Of a stretch of DNA of 64,000 bases, positions 18,782 to 27,077 are shown in pieces. This stretch comes from Clostridia bacterium (GTDB taxonomy: Bacteria; Bacillota; Clostridia; Saccharofermentanales; Saccharofermentanaceae), in the NCBI GenBank assembly GCA_016287245.1, contig JAEEWG010000002.1, positions 1-64,000 of the forward strand, in the 5' to 3' direction. How positions within the stretch are numbered: position 1 is the first letter of the stretch; each line of letters starts with the position of its first letter. The position numbers and the translations under genes are program-made. The notes under the pieces are model-generated. The model did not search any database, was not told where the DNA came from, and saw only the letters and a list, made by a program, of their open reading frames with translations.

Positions 18782-20094
18782 AAATTCTGGAGATAGTCGG
18801 AGACAATTACTTCGGTAACTGGACGAAGAGCCGGACAGGGTGCCGTGCCGTGATCATTAGAGACGGAAAGATCCTTATGTCCTATGAGACGAAGACGGAT
18901 CAATGGATGCTCCCCGGCGGAGGCCTCGAAGAGGATGAGACCGAAGAAGAATGCGTGATTCGTGAAGTCTCGGAAGAGTGCGGTGTCGTGATCCGTCCCT
19001 CTTCCTGTGTGCTTGAACTCGACGAATACTACGAAGACTGTAAATGGCCCAATAAGTATTTTCTTGGTGAAATTACCGGTGAGACGGAGCGCCATCTGAC
19101 TGAAAGGGAGATCGAAGTGGGTATGGAGCCGAGGTGGATCCCTCTCGGGGAGATCCTTTCGATCTTTTCCACCCATGCGGAATATGACGGCAAGGACGAG
19201 ATGCGGAGAGGCATGTACTATCGTGAATACACGGCGCTCCGGGAGATCCTTCTTTCGGAGCTTCCGGATGCTATCAGGGAAAAAGTATCCGGCAAAGATT
19301 TCCGGATCGACGATCTGGGTAAGTCCGGATCGAAGATCTTTCTCTTCGATGACTGTGTCCTGAAGTGTGAGCCGCGCATTCTGGAGAACTGCCCGGACGC
19401 GGATCCGGCCGGCGTGAAAGCTGCGCCGTTTCTGAAGGATCAGGATAAGACCGTCGAGGTGATGCGGTATCTTAAAGGAAAGCTTCCGGTGCCGGAAGTC
19501 CTCGCTTACGAAAAAGATGAGAAATACAGGTATCTTCTGATGAGCAGGATCCCGGGAAAAGTGGCCTGCGATCCGTACTATATGGAACATCCTAAAGAGA
19601 TGATCCGGGTCCTTTCCGATGCTCTGAAACTTCTCTGGAGCGTCGATATTTCCGACTGTCCGAGAAAGCAGGATCTGGATGCGGTTCTAGATGAGGCGAA
19701 GTACCGGGTGGAACACGATCTGGTGGACCTGAGCGATGCGGAGCCGGAGACCTTCGGCGAAGGCGGGTTTAAAGATGCGGAAGAACTTCTTTCCTGGCTT
19801 ATGGAAAACAAGCCTTCCTACGAGCCTGTACTCACGCACGGGGATTTCTGCCTGCCGAATATCTTTATCAAGGACGGAAAACTCAGCGGATTCATCGATC
19901 TCGGCAATACCGGAACCGGCGATAGATGGATGGACATCGCTCTTTGCTACCGCAGCCTGAAGCATAACGCCGACGGGACATGGGGCGGAAAGGTCTATCC
20001 GGACATCCGGCCGGAAGTGCTTTTCGAGGAGCTCGGGATAACGCCGGACTGGGATCGGATCAACTACTATATCCTGCTGGATGAACTTTTCTGA
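18778..20094 (+). CDS. NUDIX hydrolase fused to APH(3')-type phosphotransferase
   Basis: About 438 residues from the ATG at 18778; the ATG at 18763 is an equally possible start. N-terminal NUDIX domain (about 10-140) with an intact box: GGGLEEDETEEECVIREVSEECG, residues about 45-68, matching GX5EX7REUXEEXGU. The C-terminal kinase-like domain (about 175-438) has HGDFCLPN (His near residue 354, the Brenner motif), then GFIDLGNTGTGDRWMD, and ends WDRINYYILLDELF, as in aminoglycoside 3'-phosphotransferases. The two activities known for these families are nucleoside-diphosphate-linked pyrophosphohydrolysis and ATP-dependent O-phosphorylation of aminoglycosides or similar small molecules. Whether it confers resistance is unknown. 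The fusion is clear in sequence: one frame with no internal stop. Confidence 0.85.
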   Translation: MKILEIVGDNYFGNWTKSRTGCRAVIIRDGKILMSYETKTDQWMLPGGGLEEDETEEECVIREVSEECGVVIRPSSCVLELDEYYEDCKWPNKYFLGEITGETERHLTEREIEVGMEPRWIPLGEILSIFSTHAEYDGKDEMRRGMYYREYTALREILLSELPDAIREKVSGKDFRIDDLGKSGSKIFLFDDCVLKCEPRILENCPDADPAGVKAAPFLKDQDKTVEVMRYLKGKLPVPEVLAYEKDEKYRYLLMSRIPGKVACDPYYMEHPKEMIRVLSDALKLLWSVDISDCPRKQDLDAVLDEAKYRVEHDLVDLSDAEPETFGEGGFKDAEELLSWLMENKPSYEPVLTHGDFCLPNIFIKDGKLSGFIDLGNTGTGDRWMDIALCYRSLKHNADGTWGGKVYPDIRPEVLFEELGITPDWDRINYYILLDELF

Positions 20095-20140
20095 TCCTGA
20101 TTTTGTGCAGAATATGGATACTTTCCGATAAGAATAGGAA

Positions 20141-20168
20141 TTGAATAATTCTCCCGATACGCTATAAT
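20141..20168 (+). promoter_or_regulatory. promoter of the AEC transporter gene
   Basis: TTGAAT (20141-20146) and TATAAT (20163-20168), with a 16-bp spacer, lie about 28 bp before the transporter ATG. This is a good sigma-A type match. Confidence 0.65.
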
Positions 20169-20195
20169 CTTCGAGTATTCAAAAGCGAGGATTAT

Positions 20196-21134
20196 ATGGT
20201 TGCATTTAAAGTCGCATTTATAAGCGTATTTGTCGCGCTGATGTATATGTTCCCGGGATACCTTCTGGGCAAAGCGAAGAAAACCGTGGCGGATCATCTT
20301 TCCACGATGTCGTCGGTGCTGATCTACGTGCTTTCGCCGTGCATGATCATCTCTTCTTTCTTCTCCATAGAGTTTTCCTGGGCGGCACTTCGCGATATGG
20401 GACTTTTCTTCCTCGTCTCATTTGCGGTCGAGGTCGCATTTCTCCTGTCGCTTTACCTGATCCTCCGGAAGAAATTCCACATCAACAAATACAGGATGCT
20501 GGCCATCGGTTCCGCACTCGGAAACTGCGGATTCTTCGGAATGCCGCTTATCCAGGCGCTGCTGCCGGATCATCCGGAGGTCGCCTGCTATTCGTCGGTC
20601 TATGTGATCTCGATGAATATCCTGGTCTTTACGGCGGCGGTCTATTGCCTGACGCTGGACAAAAAATACATCTCGATCCGTTCGGCGGTCATCAATCCGG
20701 CCGTGCTTTCGCTTGTTGCGGGGATACTTCTTTACATCGCGGGTGTGCAGAAATATTTTCCGGGAAAAGTAAGTGACGGGATCGTCCTTCTCGGGAAGAT
20801 GACGACGCCGGTATGCATGCTGATCCTCGGTATCCGCCTCTCGACGATCAGGTTCAGGGAGCTCTTCTCTGAGCCGTTCGTGTACATGATCTGTGCCGGA
20901 AAACTGCTGCTGTTCCCGCTGCTGTCTTTTGCGGTCGCATTCGTCCTTCCGGTGCCGTATGCCTTTAAGGCGAGCCTTTTTATCCTGGGCTCCGTACCCT
21001 GCGCGTCCGTTATTCTGAACATGGCCGAGATCCATGGAAAAGAGCAGAAAATGAGTGCGAACTGCATCCTTCTTTCCACGATCCTTTGCATCTTCACGAT
21101 CCCCGTGATGTCGCTTCTCCTGACTCTTCTCTAA
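20196..21134 (+). CDS. AEC family transporter
   Basis: A 312-residue integral membrane protein of the auxin efflux carrier (AEC) family, with about ten transmembrane segments in two halves. The typical GNCGFFGMPL motif of the first half is present (about residues 108-117), and the second half has TPVCMLILGIRLS. Family members in bacteria export or exchange organic acids such as malate or malonate; the substrate here is unknown. The start is supported by GCGAGGA seven bases upstream, and a consensus-like promoter lies just before it. It appears monocistronic. Confidence 0.85.
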   Translation: MVAFKVAFISVFVALMYMFPGYLLGKAKKTVADHLSTMSSVLIYVLSPCMIISSFFSIEFSWAALRDMGLFFLVSFAVEVAFLLSLYLILRKKFHINKYRMLAIGSALGNCGFFGMPLIQALLPDHPEVACYSSVYVISMNILVFTAAVYCLTLDKKYISIRSAVINPAVLSLVAGILLYIAGVQKYFPGKVSDGIVLLGKMTTPVCMLILGIRLSTIRFRELFSEPFVYMICAGKLLLFPLLSFAVAFVLPVPYAFKASLFILGSVPCASVILNMAEIHGKEQKMSANCILLSTILCIFTIPVMSLLLTLL

Positions 21135-21273
21135 AAGCACCTGTATCTTTTCAGATCCGTTTTTTCCCTGGGTCCCGTTATACTGTCGGGCTCTATTATT
21201 TTGGCATAGGGTTTGGTACTATTTTTTTATAGTTTCTTTTTCTTTGAACGGAAAAGAAAAAGGAGAAAAATCT

Positions 21274-21681
21274 ATGCTTTATTACAGAGTACACACGCAA
21301 GATATTGCATATCTTACCCAGCAGCCGAGAGGGATCTTCACGGCGGTCTGGAAGCTGGTGGAGGCCAAGCTCCTGACGGAAGAGGAAGAAAAAGAGTACT
21401 GGAAAAACAGAGTCTATTTCGAGGAGATCCTTCCGGTTCCGCCTTTTTATGAGCAGGGGAATCCGGATAATGCTACGACTTGGTTTAAGGACACGGAAGA
21501 AGGAAACGGGATCTGGCAGCAGATGGACTTCTATCGGAATATGTGCAGGAAATACGGCGTCAAACTCTATCGGACAGAGTGTACGGAACTACCGGGAGAA
21601 GTGATCTACGAAGATGCTTTTCAGATCGCCATAAAGAACACAAAAGAGGACATAAAAACGGTAACGACCGAGGTCCTGTAA
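21274..21681 (+). CDS. conserved hypothetical protein
   Basis: A 135-residue soluble protein beginning MLYYRVHTQDIAYL. The ATG at 21274 is preceded by AAAGGAGAAA, which is better than the in-frame ATG at 21244. It contains TWFKDTEEGN and a Cys-containing C-terminal half with ELPGEVIYEDAFQIAI. I have an impression of a conserved Firmicute family of unknown function but cannot name it. It precedes the methyltransferase gene by 59 bp in the same direction. Confidence 0.7.
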   Translation: MLYYRVHTQDIAYLTQQPRGIFTAVWKLVEAKLLTEEEEKEYWKNRVYFEEILPVPPFYEQGNPDNATTWFKDTEEGNGIWQQMDFYRNMCRKYGVKLYRTECTELPGEVIYEDAFQIAIKNTKEDIKTVTTEVL

Positions 21682-21740
21682 GAAACGCATGAAGGTGATC
21701 CTCCAAAAGAGCGTTTCTGAAAGACCGACGGAGGAAATAT

Positions 21741-22559
21741 ATGAAAGAGCAGAAAGAAATCATTCAGGAATATTATGACAGCCACCCGAAAAAGGAATGG
21801 GACCGGCTGCAGAAAGACCACCCATATGAGAAATATATCACCGTCCACATGATGGACCAGATGATCCCGGAAGGTGCCACGATCCTCGATATCGGAGGCG
21901 GCCCGGGGCATTATTCGGTGTACTATGCCAAGAAGGGACACGAGGTGACCCTTTTCGATCTAAGTCCGGAGAACATACGCTTCGCCAAGAAAAAGGCTTA
22001 TCAGTATGGCGTGCGTTTCACGGCGATGCAGGGCGACGCCATGGACCTGTCGCGCTTTTCCGATAACACTTTCGACGTCGTATTCCTCATGGGACCGATG
22101 TATCACCTTCTTAGCGAGAAGAACCGGATCCGGGCATTAACGGAAGCCAAGCGTGTCCTAAAGCCGGGCGGACTTCTTTTTACCAGCTTTATCCTGCTTT
22201 TCGGGGGCGTGGTATATGGCCTTCGGGACCTGCGGGAAAGCATCTGCCGGGAACATGAGAAGCCGGTCTATGAGGCCTGCGCAAGGGACGAGAGTCTGGC
22301 TTTAGACGCTTTTACCTATTCGTATATGACGACCATTCCCGACGCGAAGAAACTGATCGGAAAGATCCCGGGTCTTACGACGGTAAAGATATTCGGTCAG
22401 GAGAGTATCCTTGCGCCATATCGCCGTCTCCTGGCGGAGACTCCGAGAAAGATCCGGCTGGCCTGGTATGACTACGCGATCCGCTTCTGCGATAAAGAAG
22501 ATTTTCTGACACATACGGAACATCTGATGATCGTTTCGAGAAAAGAGGGAAAGAAATGA
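21741..22559 (+). CDS. class I SAM-dependent methyltransferase
   Basis: A 272-residue cytoplasmic enzyme with a Rossmann-type SAM-binding core. Motif I is ATILDIGGGPGHYSVYYA (about residues 48-65), with the acidic VTLFDLSPENI behind it. AMQGDAMDLSRF and FDVVFLMGPMYHL cover motifs II to IV. A middle insertion and a C-terminal substrate region follow. The substrate cannot be told from the sequence. The ATG at 21741 has GACGGAGGAAA upstream. The preceding hypothetical gene is probably co-transcribed. Confidence 0.85.
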   Translation: MKEQKEIIQEYYDSHPKKEWDRLQKDHPYEKYITVHMMDQMIPEGATILDIGGGPGHYSVYYAKKGHEVTLFDLSPENIRFAKKKAYQYGVRFTAMQGDAMDLSRFSDNTFDVVFLMGPMYHLLSEKNRIRALTEAKRVLKPGGLLFTSFILLFGGVVYGLRDLRESICREHEKPVYEACARDESLALDAFTYSYMTTIPDAKKLIGKIPGLTTVKIFGQESILAPYRRLLAETPRKIRLAWYDYAIRFCDKEDFLTHTEHLMIVSRKEGKK

Positions 22560-22636
22560 GGAAGCAGTTCATCGGTTTATGAGGATCCATCCGATGGCCC
22601 CGGTGGGGTGCCACAATAAAGTACTGAGGAGGTACT

Positions 22637-23614
22637 ATGATTAGATTTATTACTGATGAGAATGAAAAGAAATCGATTGCCCGTGCGATCCTGGAGGCCC
22701 TTCCGGAGTGGTTCGAAGTCGAGGAGAGCCGTGAGCAGTATATCCGTGAATGTGTGGACTGGCCCTTCTGGGCGGCATGCGAGGAAGAAAAACCTGTGGG
22801 GTTTCTCTGCCTGAAGCAGACGGGCGATGCCACGATGGAGCTGGCCGTGATGGGTGTCCTGAAGACCTGCCATAGAAAAGGCTACGGCCGCCGTCTCTTC
22901 GCCGCGGCGAAAGACTATGCGGTGCAGCAGGGATTTTCCTTCATCCAGGTCAAGACCGTGAAGGAGGGCATGTACGAGGATTACGACATCACGAATGCTT
23001 TCTATAAGAGCCTGGGCTTTAAGGAAATGGAAGTCATCGAGAGCGTCTGGGACGAGGCGAACCCGTGCCAGATCTACATCATGGGACTTAGAAGCGCCCT
23101 TCAGACGATCGCTGCAAGACACAGCTACCGAGGTGCTTTTGCCGACGAAAAAGTCCCGAAGGAAGACCTTAAAGCGATCGCATCTGCAGGGATCGACGCT
23201 CCGTCCGGATGCAACAAGCAGACTACGGATGTGGTGATCGTGGACGACAAAGAAGTGCTCGATCAAATCAAGGGAGTGCTGGATCCGCCGGTCGCACAGA
23301 CGGCGCCTGCCATGATCGTTGTCCTGACGCGACGGATCAATGCCTATCGCGACCGCTGTTTCGCGATCCAGGACTATTCGGCGGCCATCGAGAATATGCT
23401 TCTGGCCATCGTGGAACTGGGCTATCAGAGCTGCTGGTACGAGGGACACATCACGGACGAGGATAGGATCTGCGATAAGATCGGTGCGATCCTTCATGTG
23501 CCGGAGGAATACGACGTCGTCTGTATCCTTCCCGTGGGACGGGCACTTGACGATTTTCATGCGCCGAGTAAGAAGGCTTTCTCCGAGCGCGTGAAGTTTA
23601 ATAGCTGGTCATGA
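22637..23614 (+). CDS. GNAT acetyltransferase fused to a nitroreductase domain
   Basis: A 325-residue two-domain protein. Residues 1-150 form a GNAT N-acetyltransferase (AVMGVLKTCHRKGYGRRLF is the acetyl-CoA loop, and FYKSLGFKEME the end of the domain). Residues 155-310 are a nitroreductase-like FMN-dependent oxidoreductase: RHSYRGAFADEKVPKEDL, then GIDAPSGCNKQTT, IENMLLAIVELGYQSCWYEG and ILPVGRA. The frame is continuous, so this is a fusion and not two genes. The ribosome site GAGGAGG sits in the loop of a small hairpin (AGTAC/GTACT) right before the ATG. Substrates are unknown. Confidence 0.85.
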   Translation: MIRFITDENEKKSIARAILEALPEWFEVEESREQYIRECVDWPFWAACEEEKPVGFLCLKQTGDATMELAVMGVLKTCHRKGYGRRLFAAAKDYAVQQGFSFIQVKTVKEGMYEDYDITNAFYKSLGFKEMEVIESVWDEANPCQIYIMGLRSALQTIAARHSYRGAFADEKVPKEDLKAIASAGIDAPSGCNKQTTDVVIVDDKEVLDQIKGVLDPPVAQTAPAMIVVLTRRINAYRDRCFAIQDYSAAIENMLLAIVELGYQSCWYEGHITDEDRICDKIGAILHVPEEYDVVCILPVGRALDDFHAPSKKAFSERVKFNSWS

Positions 23615-23670
23615 CACTGGTTTTCTGCCTCTATTTGAAATGAACGGCATGAGCCGGTTTTTCTTTGACC

Positions 23671-24609
23671 TCAATCCTTTATGCCGCGGATCCGTAGTCC
23701 GTTTGCGAAGTATTTCTGTAAAAACGGGTAGAGGATGATGACGGGAAGGATCGTCAAAACACAGACGACAGCGGAGATAGATTGCGGTGTGATACCATTG
23801 ACTGCGGGATCTGACGGGCTATGAATATTCGTCGACGTAGGAGACGAGACAGTAGCGGTCATATACTTTACCAGTTCGTACTGAAGCGTGGAGAGCTTAT
23901 AGTCCATCCGGTTGTATAAAAGGGAGTCGAACCAGGAGTTCCAGTGCTGAACTGCAATGAAGAATGCGATCGTGGCATACATAGGTTTACAGATCGGACT
24001 CACTATGCTCCAGAATATTTTCAGATGCCCCGCCCCTTCGAGCTGGGCCGATTCCTCCAGCGAATCCGGGATGTTCTCCATATATGTTTTTATGACGAGG
24101 ACGTGAAAAGCACTTATCATGCAGGGAAGAATGTATACCCAGAAGCTGCTCAGTAAATGAAGATGTCTGAATATTACGATCATAGGGACCCATCCGGCGG
24201 TTGCATACATAGTGAAGATCCAGAACAGGGAAAGACCGGACTTAAAAAGGAATTTTTTCCGGCTGAGGATATAAGCAAGGAATGCATTGGCCAGGAGCCC
24301 AGCAGCAGTTCCCAGCGCCGTTCTCCCGATAGTAATAAGAGCCGCCTGCCTGATGTTGCTCCGATGGAAAAGAATTTCCACGTAGCTTTGGATCGTCGGT
24401 CTTTTGGGGATCAGAAAAGCTTTTCCGCTGTAGTACAGATCATACATGCCGCTAAATGATGCCGCGACAATATGAAGGACCGGATAGACAGACACGATCG
24501 AAAATAAAATGAAGAAAGTCCATGCGAATATGGCGAAGAGGCGTTCCCCTTTTGTCATCTTTTTTCTGCGTCTTATTTTCTTTCTGAAAACACGTTCAAC
24601 AGTTGCCAT
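23671..24609 (-). CDS. carbohydrate ABC transporter permease (LplC/CUT1 type), copy 1
   Basis: A 312-residue inner-membrane permease with six predicted segments, of the LplC/YtcP group of CUT1 sugar transporters. The cytoplasmic EAA loop appears as NIPDSLEESAQLEGAGHLKIFWSIVSPICKP (about residues 190-220). Such permeases need a second permease, a binding lipoprotein and an ATPase, and none is adjacent. It is the downstream member of a tandem pair with the gene at 24690. A central stretch is nearly identical in DNA while the ends differ. The pair may be an orphaned remnant of a larger operon or work with subunits encoded elsewhere. Confidence 0.85.
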   Translation of the reverse strand: MATVERVFRKKIRRRKKMTKGERLFAIFAWTFFILFSIVSVYPVLHIVAASFSGMYDLYYSGKAFLIPKRPTIQSYVEILFHRSNIRQAALITIGRTALGTAAGLLANAFLAYILSRKKFLFKSGLSLFWIFTMYATAGWVPMIVIFRHLHLLSSFWVYILPCMISAFHVLVIKTYMENIPDSLEESAQLEGAGHLKIFWSIVSPICKPMYATIAFFIAVQHWNSWFDSLLYNRMDYKLSTLQYELVKYMTATVSSPTSTNIHSPSDPAVNGITPQSISAVVCVLTILPVIILYPFLQKYFANGLRIRGIKD

Positions 24610-24689
24610 GACTTCCTCCTCCTCACATTTAAACGAATAAGACGGTTTTCGCTACGACCTCAATGATTCACGCTACTTTCGATCTTGCC

Positions 24690-25631
24690 TCAATCCTTCA
24701 CGCCGCGGATCCGAAGTCCGTTTATGAAGTGCTTCTGGAAAAACGGATAGAGGATGATGACAGGAAGCATCGTCAAAACACAGGCGGCGGGGATAAGCGC
24801 TTGAACTGCGGGTCTATGGACCTCCTCGATCACTACGGCATTCCTCGATATCGTGCCGGTCTGAGCCGAAAAAATAGAGGTCAGATACTTCATGATCTCG
24901 AACTGCAGAGTCGTGTATTTTTGCGCCATTCGATTGAATAAAAAGGCGTCGAACCAGGAGTTCCAGTGACTTACCGCAATGAAGAATGCGATCGCAGCAT
25001 ACACCGGTTTACAGATTGGGCTCACTATGCTCCAGAATATTTTCAGATGCCCTGCGCCTTCGAGCTGGGCCGATTCCTCGAGCGAATCCGGGATATTCTC
25101 CATATATGTTTTTATGACGAGGACATGAAAAGCACTGACCATGCCGGGGATGATGTATACCCAGAAGCTGTTCAGTAAATGAAGATGTCTGAATATTACG
25201 ACCATAGGGACCCATCCGGCGGTTGCATACATAGTGAAGATCCAGAACAGGGAAAGACCGGACTTAAAAAGGAATTTTTTCCGGCTGAGGATATAAGCAA
25301 GGAATGCATTGGCCAGGAGCGCCGTGATGGTTCCTAAGACCGTTCTTGCGGTAGTGACAAGGAACGCCTGAGGGACATTTATCCGGTTGAAAAGGAATTC
25401 CTTGTAGTTTTCGAGCGTCGGGCTTCCCGGAATCAGGTAGAGACCTCCACTGTGGGCCAGATCGTATTTGTCGCTAAAGGATAAAGCAATCATATGAAGG
25501 AGCGGATAGACGATCAGGAGCGAGACCAGTATGAAGAAACTCCAGGCAAATACAGAGAAGATGCGTTCCCCTTTGGTCATCTTTTTTCTGCGTCTGATCT
25601 TCTTTTTAGAAATTCGTTCGACAGTTGCCAT
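24690..25631 (-). CDS. carbohydrate ABC transporter permease (LplC/CUT1 type), copy 2
   Basis: A 313-residue paralogue of the preceding permease with the same architecture and the same charged start (IRRRKKMTKGER). The EAA loop NIPDSLEESAQLEGAGH is identical. It differs mainly in the first periplasmic loop and in the region before the last segment, parts likely to touch the partner subunit or substrate path. It lies 80 bp upstream of copy 1, so both are probably transcribed together from the region left of 25858. No binding protein or first permease is found in the neighbourhood. Confidence 0.85.
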   Translation of the reverse strand: MATVERISKKKIRRRKKMTKGERIFSVFAWSFFILVSLLIVYPLLHMIALSFSDKYDLAHSGGLYLIPGSPTLENYKEFLFNRINVPQAFLVTTARTVLGTITALLANAFLAYILSRKKFLFKSGLSLFWIFTMYATAGWVPMVVIFRHLHLLNSFWVYIIPGMVSAFHVLVIKTYMENIPDSLEESAQLEGAGHLKIFWSIVSPICKPVYAAIAFFIAVSHWNSWFDAFLFNRMAQKYTTLQFEIMKYLTSIFSAQTGTISRNAVVIEEVHRPAVQALIPAACVLTMLPVIILYPFFQKHFINGLRIRGVKD

Positions 25632-25858
25632 GACTTTCTCCTCCTCACATTACAGGATTCGATGCGAGTACCATCGCGTCGGCTTACTTTCCTTCTATCG
25701 ATCCTCCTCAAGATCTTTATCTATACTTTTTGTGATTTTAGATTAGCACGCCCGGAAGCCCTGTAAAAGCGGACAAACTCTAGCACTAATACTGTGAGAT
25801 TACACTAGCAGAGAGGGCAGCAGGGATAGTATAATCAAATGGATCGGGGGAATAGAAA

Positions 25859-27022
25859 ATGAAAAAACTTCTGGCAATTATCTTTTCCATATCACTGGTC
25901 CTGTCCGCTGTCTCCTGCAGTAAAAAGCCGGAGTCTGATACATCGTCTATTGTGACCGAAGATTCGAAAGTGACTTCTGCTTCAAAAGATCCTGAAATTA
26001 CGACGGATACTTCTGAAACACCGGAAGTGACTACTGAACCATCGTCCGATCCGGCTCCTTCCGAAACGGAAACGGGGACTGTGCCGGAAAGTACGACGAA
26101 AGACCCGATGTCCGGAGATAGCGATATCTCTGAATTATATGCGCTCATAAAAGATCTTACAGGCAAGCGGATCGCATATGCCGAGGCCCTGGTGCAGGAT
26201 TATTTCGAGAAGGGTTTTTATCATTCATACACAGCAATGGAGACCCAATACGGGGACGATCCGAACGGTAGAGATATATACTATTCCTACTGCTATATGC
26301 AAGGGGAAAAAGGAGACTTTCTTTTCAACCGTTTTATCTTTACGGCAAATGAGGAATACGGAAACGTGTATGAAGTGGAATTCGTAAACTCGAATTCACA
26401 GAATGATACTTCACTAAAGCCATCGGATTTTTCGCAGGAGGATATGCGAAATTATTATTCGAATCTTGAAAAAGAACTTACCGGATGCCTGGGGGATCCG
26501 GTCGATTCCCAACCGCTCGACGAGCAGGATCCCGGGAATCACGCGGCTGCCGTATATGATGTCGGTGGAGGATGCCTGCTCAGATTATCCTACGACTCTT
26601 CAAGAGACGATCGCGTAGTGATCAAGTTCTCTAATCCGAAGGAGATGTTGCATTTCCTTGAGCCCGGAGAGGGAATGGGTATGGATGGTACGGGAGAACT
26701 CTATTACAAAGAAGCAGAGCCGGGAGATATCGTTCAGGACGAGAAAACGGGCTACAGGTATGTAAAGAATCAGCTCCAGATCAGTTGTGTACTGGGGACA
26801 CCCAGAGCCAAAGAAAAAGTCGAGAAGATATGTCAGGAGTTAGATGCGGAGATCGTCGGAGTGATCGAGATGACCGGAGATTTCCAGATCGAGTTTCATC
26901 AGGATAAGACATATGATGAACTTCTCGATATCGCCAAAAAGCTTAAAGAGCAGTATTACTTTATAAGACGCGTCGACCTGAACCTGGCTATAGAAATGGG
27001 GATAGCCGATCAGGACGGATAA
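25859..27022 (+). CDS. lipoprotein of unknown function
   Basis: A 387-residue exported lipoprotein. The signal peptide ends in the lipobox LSAVSC (Cys at about residue 20), so the protein should be anchored on the outer face of the membrane. A Ser/Thr/Glu/Pro-rich linker follows (about 25-85), then a mixed alpha/beta globular region without a motif I recognise. It is divergent from the tandem permeases, but nothing ties it to sugar binding. The start has GGGGGAAT upstream. Confidence 0.8.
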   Translation: MKKLLAIIFSISLVLSAVSCSKKPESDTSSIVTEDSKVTSASKDPEITTDTSETPEVTTEPSSDPAPSETETGTVPESTTKDPMSGDSDISELYALIKDLTGKRIAYAEALVQDYFEKGFYHSYTAMETQYGDDPNGRDIYYSYCYMQGEKGDFLFNRFIFTANEEYGNVYEVEFVNSNSQNDTSLKPSDFSQEDMRNYYSNLEKELTGCLGDPVDSQPLDEQDPGNHAAAVYDVGGGCLLRLSYDSSRDDRVVIKFSNPKEMLHFLEPGEGMGMDGTGELYYKEAEPGDIVQDEKTGYRYVKNQLQISCVLGTPRAKEKVEKICQELDAEIVGVIEMTGDFQIEFHQDKTYDELLDIAKKLKEQYYFIRRVDLNLAIEMGIADQDG

Positions 27023-27077
27023 GCTGTCGGAGGCAGCCGTGCTTTTAAAGGAGTTCACGAACTTATACGTTTTGTTT

